DNA from: Oscillospiraceae bacterium
GTDB lineage: Bacteria > Bacillota > Clostridia > Oscillospirales > Oscillospiraceae
NCBI GenBank assembly: GCA_015067615.1
Contig: SVMD01000009.1
Span: forward strand, 1-64,000
DNA length: 64,000 nt
Reading direction: 5' to 3'
The notes beneath the pieces are model-generated. The model did no database searches and was not told where the DNA came from. It saw only the letters and a list, made by a program, of their open reading frames with translations. Position 1 is the first letter of the stretch; each line of letters starts with the position of its first letter. Position numbers and translations under genes: made by a program. Positions 1 through 9,423 of the stretch are shown here, one piece after another.

Positions 1-990
1 CAGCTCAGCGTTCACATTCTCGATAACCGCTTCCACAGGATTTTGGTTGCGGGGATAGAACAAGGCGCTGCATTCCACGGTTTCACCGGGGTACAGATCC
101 TCTTCATAGGCGATATCCCCATCGGTAACCATATCGGAATCCATATCCCAGGTGGCATTGACCCAAGGCAGGCTGACACCGTCCTGATACAGTTCTGTTT
201 TGCAGATCAGCGAAGGATACAATGCCTCGTCACCGTTGTTGGTAACGGTCATCTTGACTCTAAGAACATCCTTACCGTCGTAATCCTTGGTCAGTTCGAT
301 GCCGTCGATGGAAATCTCACTGTCCAGGGGGTAATCATACTTGCCAGAGGCAGACATGCCGGAAGTATAGGTGGGATCGGTGATAGCAGGCAGAACAAAG
401 GGTTCCGGTGCGCCCATGAGATTATCGGGATCGATCTCAAATTCAAAGAGCTTAATATCATTTTCGTTGTACATCCAGCCACCGATCATGATGTAGCAGG
501 ATACCTTCACAATGCCGCCGTTGGGATCCCACAAGATGTTGATGGTATTCCGGTTGGTGCAGCCCGGCTGGACATAATTTTCATGGTTCAGATCCTCCGG
601 GAGTGCGGTTTCATCGTCGGCCCGGAAATCGTAAGTTATACATTCTTTGCCATCCTGGGTGATGCTGAGAAAGTTCAGCGCTGTATGAGGACAATGACCG
701 TTGGCAGTATCATCGGTATTAGTGTAGTCGTAGAAGATACGCAGCAGATCCTCGCCCCAGTCATTCTGGGTGGCTTCCGCACCGACGATTTTGATTCGGA
801 CATTTCCGTACTGGGTAAATTGGTAGCTCCAGGGATCCGGTTCCTCCTCCACAGGTGTGGGTTCCACAGCCAGCGGATTATTGCCATCTTCCGGTGCCTC
901 GGTAGCAGCAGGTTCAGCTTCTTTTTTACCGCAGGCTGCCAGGGACAGCAGCATGGCGACAGCAAGCAGAATTGCCAGTAACTTCTTCAT
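1..990 (-). CDS. Lipoprotein, DUF5067/DUF4352-like, 3' end outside window
   Basis: Reverse strand reads MKKLLAILLAVAMLLSLAACGKKEAEPAATEAPEDG... (signal peptide plus lipobox LAAC). GGAGG RBS upstream. Open to the window edge, so absent from the ORF list. Confidence 0.8.
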   Translation of the reverse strand, partial: MKKLLAILLAVAMLLSLAACGKKEAEPAATEAPEDGNNPLAVEPTPVEEEPDPWSYQFTQYGNVRIKIVGAEATQNDWGEDLLRIFYDYTNTDDTANGHCPHTALNFLSITQDGKECITYDFRADDETALPEDLNHENYVQPGCTNRNTINILWDPNGGIVKVSCYIMIGGWMYNENDIKLFEFEIDPDNLMGAPEPFVLPAITDPTYTSGMSASGKYDYPLDSEISIDGIELTKDYDGKDVLRVKMTVTNNGDEALYPSLICKTELYQDGVSLPWVNATWDMDSDMVTDGDIAYEEDLYPGETVECSALFYPRNQNPVEAVIENVNAEL

Positions 991-1011
991 TTTCATTTCC
1001 TCCTAAGTATC

Positions 1012-1845
1012 TTACTTCTTAAACAGCTTGCCCCAGAAGTTCTGTCTGACCTTGCCTTCTTCGATGGCATTGGCTGTCTCGATGCCTTCCTTGATGACCT
1101 CCTCCACACTTTCGCCCTTGACGGCTGCCTTGATGGCAGCGGCGGCGGTGTCACCCAGGTTGCGCACCTGCATCCGGTTCTTCCGGTCCAGGTCAAACAT
1201 GGCCTTGCCCAGCCAGGCCCGGCGGTCGCTGTTGATCCGATCGGCCAGATCGCGGAAGTCGTCGATCTCCTCCTGGCGGGACACGCCGGATTCGATGCGG
1301 ATCTCCCGGATACAGGCATCGTCGTAGGGGATGATCAGCTGGCAGTGATTGACCTTGCCGTCATCGCCCTTGGATTCCTCTACCTTGACATAATCCGCGC
1401 TCCGGTCCATCACCTCATGGCGGCGGGTGAAGAATTCATCGCCCTCGCCCTTGAACTCATAGGGCAGCATGGTATCGAACCAGAGCACGGGAACGTGCTC
1501 GTAGCTGCTCATGTCGTTCAGCTTCAGCTGGAAGGCGCCCAGGGTGGTATTGCAGCGGTAGTGGACACGCTTGCTGCCCAGATCCCAGGTGTTGAAGCTG
1601 CGCTCGGCCTTGGCGAAGCGGCCCTCGGCGGCATCGAAGCTGGCCTCAAAGTCCGCTGCCTCCTGACCCAGATTGTCCATCATGGCCTGGGCGTCATCCC
1701 GGGAGGTGTAGCTCATTCTTGCGAAATAATTGGTTTTGCGCTTGCAGTCGTTGCAGATGAATTCCTTGGTCGCCAGCTTGGAGCGCTTCAGCGCGCCCAC
1801 TTCCGTACCGCAAAAAGTACATGCTTCCTTACTAAACAGACCCAT
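1012..1845 (-). CDS. DUF4428-like zinc-ribbon protein
   Basis: Starts MGLFSKEACTFCGTEVGALKRSKLATKEFICNDCKRKT; paired CxxC motifs; RBS AAAAGGAGAATCACA upstream. The listed ORF start (1956) is too far upstream. Confidence 0.8.
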   Translation of the reverse strand: MGLFSKEACTFCGTEVGALKRSKLATKEFICNDCKRKTNYFARMSYTSRDDAQAMMDNLGQEAADFEASFDAAEGRFAKAERSFNTWDLGSKRVHYRCNTTLGAFQLKLNDMSSYEHVPVLWFDTMLPYEFKGEGDEFFTRRHEVMDRSADYVKVEESKGDDGKVNHCQLIIPYDDACIREIRIESGVSRQEEIDDFRDLADRINSDRRAWLGKAMFDLDRKNRMQVRNLGDTAAAAIKAAVKGESVEEVIKEGIETANAIEEGKVRQNFWGKLFKK

Positions 1846-2212
1846 TGTGATTCTCCTTTTCCCTTTTGATTTTCCGTTTTTCGGCACAGCGCTTACAGCA
1901 GATTCCTCCGCCTTCCAGGCTGCCGTACACCGTGCAATCCTCGCAGACCATTTCACCGCAGGTTTCGCAGCGGTTCAGTTCATGGCGAATCTCGTTGTTG
2001 GCCCGCTCATAGGCCCTGCTGTGGTCGTTTGCGTAGATGATCGCCCGGGCCTCCCGCTCGTCACGGGTGAGCCAGAGCTTCTTTTTAAACCGAAACTGCG
2101 GCTCGATCACAACCGGCGGCAGGGGCTTTTCGCAGCAGTCACAGCAGAACTCAAATTCGAAACGTGTCAGTGTGGAGTTGTCCGCGAAACGTTTGGTAAC
2201 AGCTTTCAGCAC
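1832..2212 (-). CDS. Small Cys-rich (zinc-finger-like) protein
   Basis: GTG start after AAAGGAGG; CCDCC and CETCGEMVCEDC...CCKRC motifs; overlaps the start of the DUF4428 gene by 14 bp. Confidence 0.7.
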   Translation of the reverse strand: MLKAVTKRFADNSTLTRFEFEFCCDCCEKPLPPVVIEPQFRFKKKLWLTRDEREARAIIYANDHSRAYERANNEIRHELNRCETCGEMVCEDCTVYGSLEGGGICCKRCAEKRKIKREKENHNGSV

Positions 2213-2419
2213 GGCTGACCTCCTTTCCAAAGGATGATTACAAGGATAGGATACCGGAAAAACGCCTCCGGGAACAGGCCACTTTTCCCCCGGAGAGGGC
2301 TACTTTCAGGGCTACCACAGGGGCTACCACGCCAATATGCTAACAGTGTTAACTTCTTTGTTGACACATTCTGCAAATTATGCTATATTGTGCTATACAA
2401 ATCAGAAAGAGGCGCCTGT

Positions 2420-2656
2420 ATGAGCAGCAGCAAACTGGATATTCGAAATATGGCCTTTTCAGATCAGGTCAAATATATACGCATGGCCCTGCAGCTGAGT
2501 CAGACAGAGCTTGCAGAGCGGATGGGGGTCTCCTATGCCACCGTCAGCCGCTGGGAGCGGGAGGACCGCAAGCCCCAGCTGGCGCTGCTGGGAAAGTTTT
2601 ATTCCTTCTGCCTGCGTAATGGAATTGAACTCATAACACCGGACAAGGAGTGCTGA
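2420..2656 (+). CDS. Small XRE-family HTH DNA-binding protein
   Basis: MSSSKLDIRNMAFSDQVKYIRMALQLSQTELAERMGVSYATVSRWEREDRKP, a canonical HTH_3. Confidence 0.85.
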   Translation: MSSSKLDIRNMAFSDQVKYIRMALQLSQTELAERMGVSYATVSRWEREDRKPQLALLGKFYSFCLRNGIELITPDKEC

Positions 2657-2657
2657 C

Positions 2658-3662
2658 ATGTCTTTATTTTATGGAATTGCATTTGCGGTTTCCCTGCTGA
2701 TGCTTGCAATATATTTTCGAACAGACCGGCAGCGGGAGCTCTGGCTCATGCTGCTTTTCATCTTCGTGACGATCAGCAATGCCGGCTATCTGGCCTTGTC
2801 ACTGTCGCGCTCCCTGACCGCAGCTCTTCTGGCAAACACCGTTGCGTATCTGGGAAATGTATTCCTGCCCTTCTTCCTGCTGATGATGGTTCTTCAGCTT
2901 TCCTATGTCCGGTATCCCAGATATCTGAGCGTTGTACTGATCGTTCTCAACACGGTCATGTTCCTGATCGCCACCAGCGGAGGATACTGCCCTGTTTACT
3001 ACAAGGAAGTAACCTTTGAAATCGTGGAGGGCGCTGCCCACCTGGTCAAGGTATACGGTCCCCTGCACGGGCTTTACAAGGTTTTCGTTTTAGCGTACTT
3101 TGGGGCAATCATCGGGATCATTTGCTATACCGCAGTCAAACGGACCGCGGTATCCACCAAGCATACCGCTTTTCTTGCCCTTGTTCTGCTGGGCAACATC
3201 GCCCTGTGGCTGGTGGAAAACATCACCGGAAGCAAATTTGAGTTTCTGGCTATCTCTTACCTGATGACCGAGGGGCTCATCCTGCTGCTCTACGGCATTT
3301 TGCAGGATTACGAGAACGCCCATCCCGCCAGCAACCCCGGCGAACTTGTCTACGCGGATGCGGATATGGTCGAAGGAACTGCGCAGAATGCGTTGCTTAC
3401 CCCGGCTGACAATCAGCAGCCCTTTTCAGACGGGCAGATCGCTGACATTTTTGCACACTGGACCCAAACCCAGGACCTGACCCAAAGAGAAGCAGAGGTC
3501 CTGAAATTCATTCTGGAGAAGCGTAAGCGCAAGGATATTGCTCAGGTGCTGTTTGTAACGGAGAGCACCATCAAAAAACACACCGCCAATATCTATAAAA
3601 AGCTGGAGGTTGCCAACCGAACGGAACTTTTTGAAAAGGCAGCTGCATACATCTCAAAATAG
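2658..3662 (+). CDS. Multi-TM sensor with C-terminal LuxR-type HTH
   Basis: About 7 hydrophobic segments N-terminally, then LTQREAEVLKFILEKRKRKDIAQVLFVTESTIKKHTANIYKKLEVANRTEL. ATG one base after the preceding stop. Confidence 0.85.
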   Translation: MSLFYGIAFAVSLLMLAIYFRTDRQRELWLMLLFIFVTISNAGYLALSLSRSLTAALLANTVAYLGNVFLPFFLLMMVLQLSYVRYPRYLSVVLIVLNTVMFLIATSGGYCPVYYKEVTFEIVEGAAHLVKVYGPLHGLYKVFVLAYFGAIIGIICYTAVKRTAVSTKHTAFLALVLLGNIALWLVENITGSKFEFLAISYLMTEGLILLLYGILQDYENAHPASNPGELVYADADMVEGTAQNALLTPADNQQPFSDGQIADIFAHWTQTQDLTQREAEVLKFILEKRKRKDIAQVLFVTESTIKKHTANIYKKLEVANRTELFEKAAAYISK

Positions 3663-3704
3663 AGGTATTCCGCAGCCCAAAAACCTCCCCTGAAGTCACA
3701 GCAC

Positions 3705-3756
3705 CCTTAGGCTCCATTGCGTAAGCGTGCAGGTTCGAGTCCTGTTGACCGCACCA
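3705..3756 (+). pseudogene. Isolated 3' half of a tRNA gene (probably tRNA-Leu type)
   Basis: CTTAGGCTCCATTGCGTAAGCGTGCAGGTTCGAGTCCTGTTGACCGCACCA: variable arm, T-arm GCAGGTTCGAGTCCTGT, acceptor and CCA, with no matching 5' half (expected GCGGTCA) upstream. Confidence 0.7.
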
Positions 3757-3762
3757 CAAACA

Positions 3763-3797
3763 AAACGGCAATCCGGTGGAACGGATTGCCGTTTTTG
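3763..3797 (+). terminator. Rho-independent terminator
   Basis: AAACGGCAATCCG-gtggaa-CGGATTGCCGTTTTT. Confidence 0.85.
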
Positions 3798-3869
3798 TGT
3801 TTCGTGAAGTTGAATCTTTCCGGATTTTGCGGTAATATATCCTTATTCGGAATGTGGGAGAACACCATT

Positions 3870-4433
3870 ATGTATAAACAATGCAACTCAGAAGTCACAG
3901 CAAAGCGTCAGCGGAATCTGGAAAACTGCCTTTTGGAGCTGATGCAGACCATTGCTTATGAAAAAATTGCCGTGGGGGATATCTGCGCAGCTGCCAATGT
4001 GCCCCGGGGAATGTTTTACCGGTATTTTGACAGCAAAAAGGATGCCCTGGATGCACTGATCGATCATACCCTGCTGGAATATATGACCACGATCAGCTTT
4101 GCGGAGAACACCCTGTCGGATGACCCCCTTGGAATCCGGGCGCTGCTTCTGTACTGGAAAGCCCAAAAGCCCCTGCTGGATGCCCTGAAGCGCAATCACA
4201 TGGAAGCCCTGCTGTTTGAGCGAAGCATCCGCTACTGCACCGTGGAAGAGCAGATCCTGTCCCGTCATCTGAAGCTGGCGGGAAATCCCGCGGATCTGGA
4301 GGTGGCGGCCTTCTGCATCAACGGTGTGATCTCGGCGATCTTTGTCTGGTATGAAAGCGGCTTTGCCAAACCCACGGAGGAAATGGCACAGATTCTGCGG
4401 AAGCTGCTGACCGGCCCGGTTGTCATAGCCTGA
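3870..4433 (+). CDS. TetR/AcrR family transcriptional regulator
   Basis: MYKQCNSEVTAKRQRNLENCLLELMQTIAYEKIAVGDICAAANVPRGMFYRYFDSKKDALDALI. Confidence 0.85.
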   Translation: MYKQCNSEVTAKRQRNLENCLLELMQTIAYEKIAVGDICAAANVPRGMFYRYFDSKKDALDALIDHTLLEYMTTISFAENTLSDDPLGIRALLLYWKAQKPLLDALKRNHMEALLFERSIRYCTVEEQILSRHLKLAGNPADLEVAAFCINGVISAIFVWYESGFAKPTEEMAQILRKLLTGPVVIA

Positions 4434-4588
4434 TACAGCGAAAAATTGCCTAAATCGACTTGGAATAATTCAGAAGCAGCCCGTACAAACGGGCCGCTTT
4501 GTACGTTTTCTTATCTGCGTTCCAATGGTATAATAAAAACGCTGCAAGCTCTGAATGCCGTAAAACCGAAACAGAAAGGACCATTTCT

Positions 4589-6781
4589 ATGCGTCAAATT
4601 GTAAATCTGAACACCAAATGGGCATTTTCCAAGGAGGCAACCGCTGTTCCCGCTTCCATGCCCGGCAACTGGCATTGGGTGCATCTGCCCCACACCTGGA
4701 ACGCCATTGACGGCCAGGACGGCGGCGGTGACTACTACCGCGGTAAGTGCTACTATGCCAAGACCATCGACAAGATCGACCTGCCGGAAGCTGAGCGTTA
4801 CTTCCTGGAAGTGAACGGCGCCAACCACACCGCCGCTGTTTACTGGAACGGACAGCAGGTGGGCTGTCACCAGGGCGGCTACTCCACCTGGCGTGTCGAT
4901 GTTACCGACGTGATGGCTTCCTCCAACTTCATCGTTTTTGAGGTGGACAACTCCATTGTCGATAACGTTTATCCCCAGCACGCCGACTTTACCTTCTACG
5001 GCGGATTGTACCGGGATGTGAATCTGATCTGCGTGCCCGAAAGCCACTTCGAGCTGGAATACTACGGCACCCCCGGCATCAAGGTTACCCCCATCGTTGA
5101 CGGTGCCAATGCCAACGTGGAAATCGAAGTCTGGACCAAAAACGCCCAAGGCAAGGCTCTGACCTACACCATCACTGACGCAGAAGGCGCTGTCGTTGCT
5201 GAAACCACCACTGCTGACACCAAGGCCAATTTCGTCATCGAAAACGTCCACAAGTGGCAGGCCCGGAAGGACCCCTACCTGTACACCGCCACCGTCAAGC
5301 TGGAGGACTGCGATACCGTTTCCGCCCGCTTCGGCTGCCGCTCCTATGTGATTGATCCCGACAACGGTTTCATCCTCAACGGCGAAGAATATCCCCTCCG
5401 GGGTGTGGCCCGCCATCAGGACCGTCTGGGTCTGGGCAACGCACTGCTGCCTGAGCATCATGCGGAGGATGTGGACCTGATCATGGAGGTGGGCGCCACC
5501 ACCATAAGACTTGCCCACTATCAGCACAACCAGTATTTCTACGACCTGTGCGATGAGAAGGGCCTGGTCCTCTGGGCCGAGATCCCCTACATCACCACTC
5601 ATCTGCCCAATGGTAAGGAAAACACCATCCAGCAGATGAAGGAACTGATCGTCCAGAACTACAACCATCCCTCCATCGTGGTCTGGGGCCTTTCCAATGA
5701 GATCGATGCCAACGGTGTCAACGAAGCCGATGTCATCGACAACCACAAGAAGCTGAACGACCTGGTCCATGAAATGGACAAGACGAGACTCACCACTATG
5801 GCAGCCGTCTCCCCCTGCCCCACCGACCATCCCTACATCTCCATCCCCGATACCGTATCCTACAACCACTACTTCGGCTGGTACGGCGGCACCATCGAGA
5901 CCTACGGTCCCTGGTTCGACAAGTTCCATGCAGAGCATCCCAACCAGCCCATCGGCATCTCCGAGTACGGCTGCGAGGCTCTGTGGTGGCACAATTCCAA
6001 TCCCGAAGCCGGCGACTACTCCGAGGAATACCAGGCGGTCTACCATGAGTCCCTGATCCGCCAGCTGTTCACCCGGAAGTATATGTGGGCCACCCACTGC
6101 TGGAATATGTTCGACTTTGCCGCCGATGCCCGGAACGAGGGCGGCGAGGCCGGTCAGAACCACAAGGGTCTGGTGACCTTCGACCGCAAATACAAGAAGG
6201 ACGCCTTCTATGCCTACAAGGCATGGCTCTCTGACGAGCCCTTTGTCCACCTGTGCTCCAAGCGGTACATCGACCGAACTGAGGATGTGACCAAGGTCAC
6301 CGTCTACTCCAACCTGCCTGAGGTGGAGCTGTTTGCCAACGGCGTTTCCCTGGGCAAGAAGGAAGCAGCCGACCACTTCTTCTATTTTGAAGTGCCCAAC
6401 GTGGGCGAGACCAAGCTGGTGGCTGTGGCCGGCGAATACAAGGACGAGAGTGTTATCCGCAAGGTGTCCGAGCCCAACCCCGCCTACATTCTCACCGAGA
6501 AGGGCGCTGTGCTGAACTGGTGGGACATTATCCACATCGACGGCCATGCCGACCTGAACACCAAGCTGAGTAAAATCGTGGCCTCCGCAGGCATGGAGGA
6601 GACCTGCCGCCTGCTGGCACCCCTGCTGGGCCCCGCCGCCCGGAAGGAGGGCATCGGCATGCTGGATGCCATGACGGTGCTCCGGGCCATCAACGTGATC
6701 ACCGGCATGATGCGTATGCCGGTCACCAAGGAAATGCTGATGGACCTGAACGCCCAGCTGAACAAGATTCCCGTTGCATAA
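4589..6781 (+). CDS. Glycoside hydrolase family 2 protein
   Basis: WVHLPHTWNAIDGQDGGGDYYRGKCYY jelly-roll domain; VVWGLSNEID acid/base region; IGISEYGCEALWWHN nucleophile region; RBS AGAAAGGACC. Confidence 0.9.
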   Translation: MRQIVNLNTKWAFSKEATAVPASMPGNWHWVHLPHTWNAIDGQDGGGDYYRGKCYYAKTIDKIDLPEAERYFLEVNGANHTAAVYWNGQQVGCHQGGYSTWRVDVTDVMASSNFIVFEVDNSIVDNVYPQHADFTFYGGLYRDVNLICVPESHFELEYYGTPGIKVTPIVDGANANVEIEVWTKNAQGKALTYTITDAEGAVVAETTTADTKANFVIENVHKWQARKDPYLYTATVKLEDCDTVSARFGCRSYVIDPDNGFILNGEEYPLRGVARHQDRLGLGNALLPEHHAEDVDLIMEVGATTIRLAHYQHNQYFYDLCDEKGLVLWAEIPYITTHLPNGKENTIQQMKELIVQNYNHPSIVVWGLSNEIDANGVNEADVIDNHKKLNDLVHEMDKTRLTTMAAVSPCPTDHPYISIPDTVSYNHYFGWYGGTIETYGPWFDKFHAEHPNQPIGISEYGCEALWWHNSNPEAGDYSEEYQAVYHESLIRQLFTRKYMWATHCWNMFDFAADARNEGGEAGQNHKGLVTFDRKYKKDAFYAYKAWLSDEPFVHLCSKRYIDRTEDVTKVTVYSNLPEVELFANGVSLGKKEAADHFFYFEVPNVGETKLVAVAGEYKDESVIRKVSEPNPAYILTEKGAVLNWWDIIHIDGHADLNTKLSKIVASAGMEETCRLLAPLLGPAARKEGIGMLDAMTVLRAINVITGMMRMPVTKEMLMDLNAQLNKIPVA

Positions 6782-6886
6782 AAAGCACAAAGCCGGCACC
6801 CGGAATATCTCAAAGGCCACGGTCCGGATCACGAATGTTCGCGGACTGGGATATCACTTGGATGTGAAGGATTCCTGATAAAGCAC

Positions 6887-7015
6887 AAGCGCCGGGAGTT
6901 TTCCCGGCGCTTATGCTTTATGGATTTTGTAGGGAGCCTGCGGATGATCTTTTCGGACAGGCGCAGTTTTTGCCGCGAAGTCGCAACCGCGATTCCAGAA
7001 GCGGTCCAACCGCTG
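6887..7015 (-). pseudogene. Degenerate 3' remnant of a CD3324-family gene plus its terminator
   Basis: Reverse-strand SRQKLRLSEKIIRRL resembles SRKYHLSEKSIRRIL of the gene at 8357-8620. The downstream terminator is also similar (AAGCGCCGGGA...TCCCGGCGCTT). Confidence 0.6.
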
Positions 7016-7020
7016 GATGA

Positions 7021-7049
7021 TTGAGAAAGCTGACAGCCTGTGATATAAT
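7021..7049 (+). promoter_or_regulatory. Sigma70/SigA-like promoter
   Basis: TTGAGA - 17 nt - TATAAT upstream of the lipoprotein gene at 7105. Confidence 0.7.
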
Positions 7050-7104
7050 AATATATCAATATAAGGTATTTCTGATGGTTATCAGCAGAAAGGAGCGGAG
7101 ATCC

Positions 7105-8310
7105 GTGAAATCAATCAAACTGATCGGCATGATCCTGCTGCTTTCTCTGCTGCTTTCCGGCTGCGCCAATGAAGTTCTTCCCAGTACGGAATCGACCGAC
7201 GAGGTGTCACCGGATTATTTGGACCCTATGCAGCTGCGTATTCTCCAGCGATGCAGGGAGATCACAGGGCTGTACTATGATCTATATGAAAACGCAGTCA
7301 ATACTGCGACATTGGACCAATGGGGTGATCCGGTTTTGTCCCAGGACAGCATTGACGCCATTGAAAGCCTTCTGATAGAAGAAGGGATGGATGTGATGGA
7401 TACCAAGGACAGCTGTCCTTGCCACCTGACTACCGCGGAAAGCTTCTATGCCTTCCGGGATGCGGTCAACCGCCGGGAAACCGCGGAACAGGAGGTCATC
7501 CAGATCCGCGAATCCGGCGATTTATCCTATCGGCTGTTTACCTGCCGGGACGGCATCATCCAGGTTTACAGTGTCCTCTATCCGTCGGACAGCAGTTCCG
7601 GTTATCACTACGAAAAGCATGAGGTTTTGGATTGGGAGCTGACAGACAGGGGGAATTTTTACTACCGGGTCTATCCCGCAGGGGATAAGCATTATGCCGA
7701 TTATGCCCTGATCCGGCTGAACGCACCGGATCAGGACCTGTGCGCCAAGAATAGAACCTACATTGGGGCAGGGGGATATATCGGCGCCAATATTTTTCTG
7801 ACAGACTGGACGGAAGCTGATTTTGGAAAACTGTGCATTAATGATATTTGGGAGTACCTGTTTTACGATCGCAATGGCACCCAGTTTCTGCCGGAGGGAT
7901 ATGCCTACGATCTGGAGCGGCACTGTTACCTGATTCCCGCACAGGAATTTGAATCCGTGATCCTGCCCTACTTCGATATCGATCTGGAAACTTTCCGAAA
8001 TCTGGCCCATTACGACCCGGCGGGCGATTGCTACCCCTGGTGCCAGATCCAGACCAACGACTTTGCCTTTCTGAGTTTCTACATGGTGGAGCCCGAGGTC
8101 ACAGCCTGTCGGGAAAATCCGGACGGCACCCTCACCTTGACCGTGGAAATGCTGTCCACGGATCTGAAAACCGACTGCCTGTTTGCCCATGAACTGACCG
8201 TTCGTCCCCTGGAAAACGGGGAATTTCAGTTTGTCGGCAATCAGGTGATATATCAAACGGAATACGGCCTTCCCTACTGTGAGCCCAGGCTCACCTGGGA
8301 CGACCTGTAA
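7105..8310 (+). CDS. Lipoprotein of unknown function
   Basis: GTG start after AGGAGCGGAG; MKSIKLIGMILLLSLLLSGCANEV lipobox. Confidence 0.8.
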   Translation: MKSIKLIGMILLLSLLLSGCANEVLPSTESTDEVSPDYLDPMQLRILQRCREITGLYYDLYENAVNTATLDQWGDPVLSQDSIDAIESLLIEEGMDVMDTKDSCPCHLTTAESFYAFRDAVNRRETAEQEVIQIRESGDLSYRLFTCRDGIIQVYSVLYPSDSSSGYHYEKHEVLDWELTDRGNFYYRVYPAGDKHYADYALIRLNAPDQDLCAKNRTYIGAGGYIGANIFLTDWTEADFGKLCINDIWEYLFYDRNGTQFLPEGYAYDLERHCYLIPAQEFESVILPYFDIDLETFRNLAHYDPAGDCYPWCQIQTNDFAFLSFYMVEPEVTACRENPDGTLTLTVEMLSTDLKTDCLFAHELTVRPLENGEFQFVGNQVIYQTEYGLPYCEPRLTWDDL

Positions 8311-8356
8311 CAGCGTAAATAATCAAGCGCCGGGAAGATTCCCGGCGCTTGCGCTT

Positions 8357-8620
8357 TTATGGATTTTGCAGGATCCTGCGGATGCTCTTTTCGGACAGGT
8401 GGTATTTCCGGCTCAGGGTCGGTATTCCCGCGCCTGCGGCGTAGTCGCTGCGGATACGGTCATTGCGGAGCTTCAGTTCCGCTTTGTAGTGCGTTTTCTG
8501 GCCCCAGGGGTGCCGGGTGCCCGGCTTCCGGGGGATATAGATGTACACACCGTCGGCGTATTCCTGAATCTGACGGATCAGCGCCTCCGGCAGGATTTCT
8601 TCTGCTTTTATATAGCTCAC
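8357..8620 (-). CDS. CD3324-family protein
   Basis: MSYIKAEEILPEALIRQIQEYADGVYIYIPRKPGTRHPWGQKT...LSRKYHLSEKSIRRILQNP. Confidence 0.85.
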   Translation of the reverse strand: MSYIKAEEILPEALIRQIQEYADGVYIYIPRKPGTRHPWGQKTHYKAELKLRNDRIRSDYAAGAGIPTLSRKYHLSEKSIRRILQNP

Positions 8621-8917
8621 GGCTGCCTCCTTGAAATCATCGCTTTTTCGGAGCGCATCGGCTATACAAAGTCAGTATTCTCTTATTCTTGCACAGCCAA
8701 TGCTTATGCAGCCATTACATAACGAATCAAAACGCAGATCCTCCTTTTTTCGGGATTCCACTCTATAATATAGGCCAAAAGAGGCGCATTTGCAATCGCA
8801 AGATTATTTCTGAAAAATCCGTGTCCCGGAAATGGATCCTTCGGAACAAAATATGGGGATGGCGCCGGGGTGCGTTTTGTGATAGTATATAGGAAACCGA
8901 AAAGGATGGTGTGTTCC

Positions 8918-9370
8918 ATGAAAGATTTGCATTACATTACCTTAAGAGAACAGCCGGAGCTGAAAAACCCGGCAGCAGACTGGTTTCACAGCAAGTGGGG
9001 TGTTCCCACGGAGGCCTATCTGGCCTGCATGGAGGCTTACCTGAGCCGGGACACGGAGCTGGGCTGGTTCCTGTGCCTGGATGGCGACAGAATCGTCGGC
9101 GGCCTGGGCGTGATCGAAAACGATTTCCACGACCGGCCCGATCTGACCCCCAATGTCTGCGCCGTGTACACGGAGGAGAGCCACCGCCGTCTGGGCATTG
9201 CCGGAAAGCTGCTGGATATGGCCGTGGAGGACCTGCGGAGCAAGGGCATCTCCCCTGCCTACCTGGTCACCGACCACATTGGCTTTTATGAGCGCTACGG
9301 CTGGGAATTTCTGTGCATGGTCCAGGGCGATGGCGAACCGGATATGACAAGAATGTACATTCACAGATAA
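8918..9370 (+). CDS. GNAT family N-acetyltransferase
   Basis: VCAVYTEESHRRLGIAGKLLDMAVEDLRSKGISPAYLVTDHIGFYERYGWEF. Confidence 0.85.
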   Translation: MKDLHYITLREQPELKNPAADWFHSKWGVPTEAYLACMEAYLSRDTELGWFLCLDGDRIVGGLGVIENDFHDRPDLTPNVCAVYTEESHRRLGIAGKLLDMAVEDLRSKGISPAYLVTDHIGFYERYGWEFLCMVQGDGEPDMTRMYIHR

Positions 9371-9423
9371 CCGATGACAAAAAAGGCACCCCGAAAGGGG
9401 TGCCTTCAGACTGGTGAAAAACC

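Noticed and set aside
43-981. 312-aa plus-strand ORF at the left edge
   Set aside because: Antisense to a clear lipoprotein gene that runs off the window edge and is missing from the ORF list.
3571-3771. ORF with QDSNLHAYAMEP
   Set aside because: Typical spurious antisense translation of a tRNA T-arm/variable arm, here the tRNA 3' fragment.
4511-6832. 773-aa ORF on the minus strand
   Set aside because: Antisense to the GH2 gene. Low-complexity V/G/H/L composition from GC-rich third positions; no RBS or domain.
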